A stretch of 10,138 nucleotides of DNA from an uncultured Mollicutes bacterium (GTDB lineage: Bacteria > Bacillota_I > Bacilli_A > RFN20 > CAG-826), in NCBI GenBank assembly GCA_937893635.1, contig CALBGF010000052.1, positions 1 through 10,138 of the forward strand, given 5' to 3'. The stretch's first letter is position 1, and each line of letters starts with the position of its first letter. A model generated the notes under the pieces. It saw nothing but the letters and a program-made list of their open reading frames with translations. It was not told the origin of the DNA and did no database searches. A program made the position numbers and the translations under genes. Below are positions 6,791 to 10,138 of the stretch, piece after piece.

Positions 6791-8173
6791 TTAACCTAAT
6801 TGGATTGGCAATTCAGTCTCACCTATATTTTCATAAGTGACAGTTGCTTTTCCACGAATGTTATTGATTGAATCGTAATATTCAAAATTTAAAGATTCAA
6901 ATTTATTGGATGCATTTAATTTTATTTCTAACAATGTTATATATTGAGCGTAATAACTTGCTTCAGTATATGGTGCGATTAAACTAATAATAGCTGATTC
7001 AAATCCTTCGTGAACGGTAAATGTCTTTTTATCATCGCTTACTTCAAATAAAGCAGTACTAAATCCTAAATAATTTGGATATAATAAATCTTCATCAACA
7101 GAATCGTCATCATAGACTGTTACTTTTTGTTCTCCACTAGAAGAAGTTTCTACTTTAAATTCATAGAAGTAGCCTCCTTCTTTTTTGAAACCATAAGAAT
7201 ATTTGTTAGAATCTACAGCACTAGAATAAACTGCATCTTCTGTAGCGTAATAATATCCAACAGAAGTTCCAGCGCTTTCTTCTAAAGTTGTTTTAGCAGT
7301 AAAATTCTTATTTAAATTTAAAGAGTAAGAAATATTAGTTAGAGCATCTTCTAATACATCAAGACCGTCAACATTTTCATCAAATGGAGTAATTTCTGGT
7401 ATTGATGTTTCTTCATCCCAATTGAATGTTAATTCAAATCGATATGAAGAACTAACGCCACTAACAATAGTAGAAGCAGAACTAGTGTAAATAGTTACTT
7501 TATCAAATTTATTATCTTTTACAGACAATAATACTTTGGTAGCAGTAACATTTTGTAAAACTAAACTAGTAGCAAATGTTGTACTAATTTTTGGTTTTAT
7601 TAAATATTGACCATTTAATTTTACTAAATCAGAATAAGCTAAGCTCTTAAATGGTGAAACAAAATATTCATCAAATTTAACTTTGTCACTTGATCTATTG
7701 CTAACAGGAACATCTTTAACTTCATTTTTTAATGTTAATTCTCTTTGATAAGTATATCCATCATCTTTAGCAAAATAGGTGTATGAATATGGATCATCAA
7801 AAGTTTCATCATCGATTTCATAATGGTAAACAAGATTATTTGTAACAACTTTTTCATTGAAAATATTATGAAGATCATAACTTTCAATGTCAACTTGTTC
7901 ACTGCCGTTATTGTAAGTTGTAATTACTTGACCTTCGACACCGAAATAGTGTTCACGGCTATGAGCTAAAGCCTCAACCAAACTATTACCGGTACTAACA
8001 CTAGTACTTGTTGAATTACTTGTACTAGGTGGTACACTTGTAGATGGTTTCTCACTAGCTGATTCACTAGTACTAGTTGATGGTAAAATGCTAATGCTGT
8101 TAGAATTATTTTTTTCACAAGCAACTAATAAAATAGATAATAATGGTACTAATACTAATAAAGATTTTTTCAT
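6791..8173 (-). CDS. Lipoprotein, paralogue of the upstream gene; middle gene of operon
   Basis: This is a 460-residue lipoprotein that I cannot assign to a named family. The signal peptide ends in LVAC with Cys19, then a Ser/Thr/Pro linker runs to about residue 63. The mature part seems to hold two similar halves, each starting with a short helix and then many beta strands: from about residue 65 (LVEALAHSREHYFGVEGQV) and from about 271 (LDVLEDALTNISYSLNLNKN). Shared landmarks with the upstream gene are 'EYFVSPFKSL', 'YYYATEDAVY', 'YPNYLGFSTALFEVSDDKKTF' and 'SLIAPY'. An in-frame upstream ATG at 8245 lies within the preceding gene and would bury the signal peptide. The ATG at 8173 has GAGGAC seven bases upstream and gives a proper lipoprotein start. 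Only one base separates it from the preceding stop codon, so translation is probably coupled. The repeated fold recalls LolA/LppX-like lipoproteins only in general layout, which is speculation. Confidence 0.88.
   Translation of the reverse strand: MKKSLLVLVPLLSILLVACEKNNSNSISILPSTSTSESASEKPSTSVPPSTSNSTSTSVSTGNSLVEALAHSREHYFGVEGQVITTYNNGSEQVDIESYDLHNIFNEKVVTNNLVYHYEIDDETFDDPYSYTYFAKDDGYTYQRELTLKNEVKDVPVSNRSSDKVKFDEYFVSPFKSLAYSDLVKLNGQYLIKPKISTTFATSLVLQNVTATKVLLSVKDNKFDKVTIYTSSASTIVSGVSSSYRFELTFNWDEETSIPEITPFDENVDGLDVLEDALTNISYSLNLNKNFTAKTTLEESAGTSVGYYYATEDAVYSSAVDSNKYSYGFKKEGGYFYEFKVETSSSGEQKVTVYDDDSVDEDLLYPNYLGFSTALFEVSDDKKTFTVHEGFESAIISLIAPYTEASYYAQYITLLEIKLNASNKFESLNFEYYDSINNIRGKATVTYENIGETELPIQLG
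8055..8083. repeat. 29-bp linker repeat, copy in the middle lipoprotein gene
   Basis: This 29-bp segment begins CTAGCTGATTCACTAGTACT and encodes, on the minus strand, PSTSTSESAS in the Ser/Thr linker. It differs at only two or three positions from each of the two copies at 9496-9524 and 9532-9560 in the upstream paralogue. Confidence 0.7.
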
Positions 8174-8174
8174 A

Positions 8175-9653
8175 TTATTTGTCCTCACTACTTGAATCAG
8201 ATGTAGTATTCTTTTTGGCTGTTGGTAATACAGTAGTACCAACATTTTTAATTGTATATGTTAAAGTGTCTTCATATGTTGCATACATATCTCTACCAGT
8301 CCAACCCCAGGAAATGATTTTGTTAGATTCATCTAAATTAAAGAATACTTTTGAGGCATTATAGTATGGTTCATATCTATCATAGAAAGGTGAAATTAAA
8401 CGATGAATTTCATTAACGACAGAACTATTTGTTGTATAGAATTGTTTATTCTTTTCGTTGTATAAGAAGAATTCAGGAGCGAATCCTAAGAAATCTGGAT
8501 CTAATTCTTCTCTACTTAAGCAATCTTCTGGTTTATCACCAGTAGAATCAAAGATGCCATCACCAATTGAAGCATTTGGGCCACTTACATAATGTGTATA
8601 TTTATGGAATTTTCCATCTTCCTCATTATATTTATAACCTATTTTGTAACTATCATAAGCTGCTTTAAAATCACTATAGAATCCATCTTCGGTTGCATAG
8701 TTATCATAAGGTACATCTTCAGGAAGATCAGAACATGAATCAACAGCGGTAATAGTATAATTCTTTTTGTCAATTGTAGATTCTTTTAAATCTTTCAAAG
8801 CCGCTTTTAATATATCGTGTTCATCACGATGTTTTATTGTTTTAATTGTTGGTAAGTCTAATTCTCCTGGACAAACAACACTAAATGTACAGTCAAGGAA
8901 GAAATCAGAAGGTTCCAAATAGTTATCTGATCTAGGCTTTGTTGTAATGATTATATCTGTAAACTTTTTGTTTCCTAATCCTAATGAAACAGAAGCAACT
9001 TCAAAATCATAATAACTAAATCTTTGTGTGCTTGATAATGAAATCAAACCATTAAATGCACTTACTTTATCCTCTGATAAATAATATCTTTCTTCAATAT
9101 AAGAGAAGTCATCTACAGTTATATCTTTGAATGGATTTAAGCAATATGAATCATAATCCATTGTTGTATCAGTTCTTGGATTAATAAATTGATAAGATTG
9201 TACTTCATTCATTAAATTAAGTTTGTTATATGACATTTTGCCATCTTTATCTTTTACAAAAATGTAATCGTAATTGAGCTCATCACCATTAAACTCTGAA
9301 TAATTCTTTTTCCATTGCATAAAATTATCGGTAATAGTGATGTCTAAATCACCTTCGCTTGAGTTATCACCATCTTCTACATAGATAGAAGTGATAGACC
9401 CATTAAAACTAACTGATACTTTTGCTTTTTCTAAAGCTGCCTTTAAATTCTCTTTTGTGTCAGGAGTGATGGTTCCAGAATTGGAAGTACTTGTACTAGT
9501 TGATTCACTAGTGCTAGTTGATGGAACGTTGCTAGTTGATTCACTAATACTAGCTGATGGTTTTGTAGAATTTGATGGTATAGAAATTTGATCACAAGCT
9601 GCTACGGAAGCTGCTACTATACCTAATGTAAAAAGAAGATTAGTTTTTTTCAT
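8175..9653 (-). CDS. Lipoprotein, first gene of the three-gene lipoprotein operon
   Basis: This is a 492-residue lipoprotein of no family I recognise. The signal peptide ends in VAAC with Cys20, followed by a Ser/Thr linker to about residue 62 built from PS(A/T)(I/S)SES-type repeats. The mature part has two halves, beginning near residue 68 (ENLKAALEKAKVSVSFNGSI) and near 279 (HDILKAALKDLKESTIDKKNYTI). It aligns by eye along its length with the next gene, for example 'SYCLNPFKDI', 'NYATEDGFY', 'DPDFLGFAPEFFLYNEKNKQFY' and 'RLISPFYDRY'. It differs in having five cysteines in the mature part (171, 255, 261, 307, 378), so disulphides are possible, and in its hydrophilic tail TTSDSSSEDK. A GAAAGG site (9661-9666) lies seven bases before the ATG. 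The promoter upstream and tight downstream spacing make it the operon leader. The codons for its last residues carry the ribosome binding site of the next gene. Confidence 0.9.
   Translation of the reverse strand: MKKTNLLFTLGIVAASVAACDQISIPSNSTKPSASISESTSNVPSTSTSESTSTSTSNSGTITPDTKENLKAALEKAKVSVSFNGSITSIYVEDGDNSSEGDLDITITDNFMQWKKNYSEFNGDELNYDYIFVKDKDGKMSYNKLNLMNEVQSYQFINPRTDTTMDYDSYCLNPFKDITVDDFSYIEERYYLSEDKVSAFNGLISLSSTQRFSYYDFEVASVSLGLGNKKFTDIIITTKPRSDNYLEPSDFFLDCTFSVVCPGELDLPTIKTIKHRDEHDILKAALKDLKESTIDKKNYTITAVDSCSDLPEDVPYDNYATEDGFYSDFKAAYDSYKIGYKYNEEDGKFHKYTHYVSGPNASIGDGIFDSTGDKPEDCLSREELDPDFLGFAPEFFLYNEKNKQFYTTNSSVVNEIHRLISPFYDRYEPYYNASKVFFNLDESNKIISWGWTGRDMYATYEDTLTYTIKNVGTTVLPTAKKNTTSDSSSEDK
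8181..8186 (-). promoter_or_regulatory. Ribosome binding site of the middle lipoprotein, inside the upstream gene's last codons
   Basis: GAGGAC on the minus strand lies seven bases before the ATG at 8173 and overlaps the Glu-Asp codons near the end of the upstream gene. It decides the start at 8173 rather than the upstream in-frame ATG at 8245. Confidence 0.75.
9496..9560. repeat. Two direct copies of a 29-bp linker repeat, 36 bp apart
   Basis: Copies at 9496-9524 and 9532-9560 both open with CTAGTTGATTCACTA and close with TGATGG, differing at three positions. They encode PSTSTSESTS and PSASISESTS in the Ser/Thr linker of the first operon gene. The 36-bp period is 12 codons, so gain or loss of a unit would keep the frame. 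Confidence 0.75.
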
Positions 9654-9668
9654 AATTTTTCCTTTCTT

Positions 9669-9690
9669 GAGTAATATTATAATATTACTC
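9669..9690. repeat. Perfect 22-bp palindrome in the operon leader (candidate operator)
   Basis: The half-sites GAGTAATATTA (9669-9679) and TAATATTACTC (9680-9690) are exact reverse complements with no gap. The palindrome begins two bases upstream of the GAAAGG ribosome site and lies about 12-33 bases after the predicted transcription start. That position suits a repressor operator or a leader hairpin that could hinder ribosome access. Confidence 0.7.
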
Positions 9691-9708
9691 TTCTTATCTT
9701 TTGTGTAA

Positions 9709-9737
9709 ATAATATCATTACTTATACTTTATGTAAA
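9709..9737 (-). promoter_or_regulatory. Promoter of the three-lipoprotein operon
   Basis: On the minus strand, TTTACA (9732-9737) and TATTAT (9709-9714) each match the sigma-A consensus at five of six positions, with a 17-bp spacer. Transcription would start near 9702, about 50 bases before the ATG. A second, poorer pair is TTTACA just downstream with TAATAT 16 bp later, inside the palindrome. Confidence 0.75.
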
Positions 9738-9760
9738 TAAAATATAAAATATTTTAAAAT

Positions 9761-9774
9761 AAAAAGCGCTTTCA
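9761..9774. promoter_or_regulatory. cre-like operator (LacI/CcpA family) upstream of the operon promoter
   Basis: The minus strand reads TGAAAGCGCTTTTT, matching the idealised catabolite-response element TGAAAGCGCTTTCA at 12 of 14 positions, including the central AGCGCT. It is centred about 65 bases before the predicted transcription start, upstream of the -35. For CcpA this position is more typical of activation than of roadblock repression. Another LacI-family sugar regulator could use the same core. Confidence 0.55.
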
Positions 9775-10044
9775 TTGTTATCGTAATTTTATATTTATTT
9801 AGCTGGATTATAATGAAAGAAGATGAATTATTTATAAAAAAAGATGAATTGAACAGCTGTTTATTAGAATACTCTAGAAATATATCTAATATCTAGGCCG
9901 ATATTATCCAATTCGTCTTTATTATTATATATCAATTTAAAAAATAGAAAATAAAATTCCTTGTAAATCGAATTTTAACAATTGCTTGATACTGAAATAA
10001 ACAAAAGTGTATCAAAAACGTATCACGGGATGGGACAAAAAACA
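9775..10044. other. Intergenic region without a convincing gene
   Basis: These roughly 270 A+T-rich bases hold only short open stretches. A 27-codon plus-strand frame (9813-9896, MKEDELFIKKDEL...) lacks a good ribosome site. A minus-strand frame of about 36 codons overlaps it, reading IYNNKDELDNIGLDIRYISRVF near its end, and has no start codon. Either could be a gene scrap, but neither is recognisable. Close to the tRNA, the hexamer TGATAC/GTATCA occurs three times (9987-9992, 10009-10014, 10020-10025). Confidence 0.5.
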
Positions 10045-10070
10045 TAAAAAAAGTCCGATAAAATCGGACT
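10045..10070 (-). terminator. Intrinsic terminator of the leftward tRNA-Leu gene
   Basis: An 8-bp perfect stem AGTCCGAT/ATCGGACT (10052-10059 and 10063-10070) with a three-base loop is followed, on the minus strand, by a run of seven T. It lies 14 bases after the CCA end of the tRNA. Confidence 0.92.
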
Positions 10071-10083
10071 ATATTGAAAAAAC

Positions 10084-10138
10084 TGGTGCAGGAAATGAGA
10101 CTCGAACTCACACGGGTGTTTCCCATACGCCCCTCAAA
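10084..10138 (-). tRNA. tRNA-Leu (anticodon GAG), 3' part; 5' part beyond the window
   Basis: On the minus strand the sequence ends in an encoded CCA (10084-10086). Moving 5' there is a 3' acceptor strand TTCCTGC plus discriminator A, a five-pair T arm with loop TTCGAGT, and a long variable arm with a GGG/CCC stem, which marks a class II tRNA. Before that comes the 3' half of the anticodon arm. Counting back from GCGTA as positions 39-43 gives T33, GAG at 34-36 and G37, which fits tRNA-Leu(GAG). A serine reading (TGA) is less likely because it would leave G, not A, at 37. About the first 30 bases are missing, so identity is provisional. Confidence 0.85.

Noticed and set aside
8174..8245. Extended N-terminus of the middle lipoprotein starting at 8245
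   Set aside because: It would overlap the end of the preceding gene and place 24 residues before a typical MKK lipoprotein signal. The ATG at 8173 has its own ribosome site.
8051..9560. CRISPR-like repeats
   Set aside because: The short repeats lie in coding sequence of Ser/Thr linkers, keep the reading frame, and have no regular unique spacers or cas genes.
9932..10126. 64-residue minus-strand frame beginning inside the tRNA
   Set aside because: It starts in the tRNA-Leu gene and runs through its intrinsic terminator, so it is not expressed as a protein gene.
1..10138. Use of UGA as tryptophan (Mycoplasma-type code)
   Set aside because: Tryptophan is encoded by TGG in all the lipoproteins, the first gene ends in TGA, and no gene needs TGA read-through.

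Overview
The window looks like chromosomal DNA from a low-GC, gut-type Firmicute or Bacilli lineage, for example one of the uncultured lineages near Mollicutes/RF39/RFN20. This placement is inferred from several things: strong A+T richness, AAGGAG-type ribosome binding sites, sigma-A-type promoters, a CCA-encoding tRNA, and many Ser/Thr/Asn-linked lipoproteins of the 'MKK...LVAC' type. The genetic code is standard: tryptophan is TGG and the first gene ends in TGA, so this is not a UGA-Trp mollicute.

Layout, left to right. At 44-68 there is a hairpin that could terminate an upstream gene, with a TATAAT box just after it. At 104-997 (+) lies an unrecognised, Lys/Asn/Ile-rich, apparently cytosolic 297-residue protein. 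At 1045-1073 there is a perfect TTGACA-17-TATAAT promoter whose -10 sits inside a 13-bp inverted repeat; it drives a 996-residue modular lipoprotein (1171-4161, +). That protein has a GLUG-like beta-helix region, one InlB B-repeat-like domain and about six beta-rich 'GxW/DGTG' repeats, and a terminator follows it. From 4239 to 4705 there is a graveyard: the C-terminal tail of another lipoprotein with its own terminator, then the N-terminal 47 codons of what looks like an ISL3-type transposase without a normal start codon. A 14-bp-stem bidirectional terminator (4681-4724) separates this from a convergent operon.

From 9653 down to 4730 (-) there is a tight three-gene lipoprotein operon. The first two members (8175-9653 and 6791-8173, separated by 1 nt) are clear paralogues. 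The third (4730-6760) adds two Ig-like domains and two of the same beta-rich repeats seen in the 996-residue protein. A single promoter (-35 TTTACA, 17 bp, -10 TATTAT) lies upstream, with a cre-like LacI/CcpA-family site above it and a perfect 22-bp palindrome in the leader. After about 270 bases with no convincing gene comes an intrinsic terminator and the 3' part of tRNA-Leu(GAG), cut by the window edge.

Taken together, the region is a surface-lipoprotein locus. Four intact lipoproteins and one remnant share a few modules: a lipobox, a Ser/Thr linker, Ig-like domains and a C-terminal GTW/DGTG repeat. They appear to have multiplied by duplication and recombination. The sequence shows no enzyme active site, transporter partner or sortase signal. 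The likely role (adhesion, glycan or host-surface contact, envelope maintenance) is therefore inference from architecture only.
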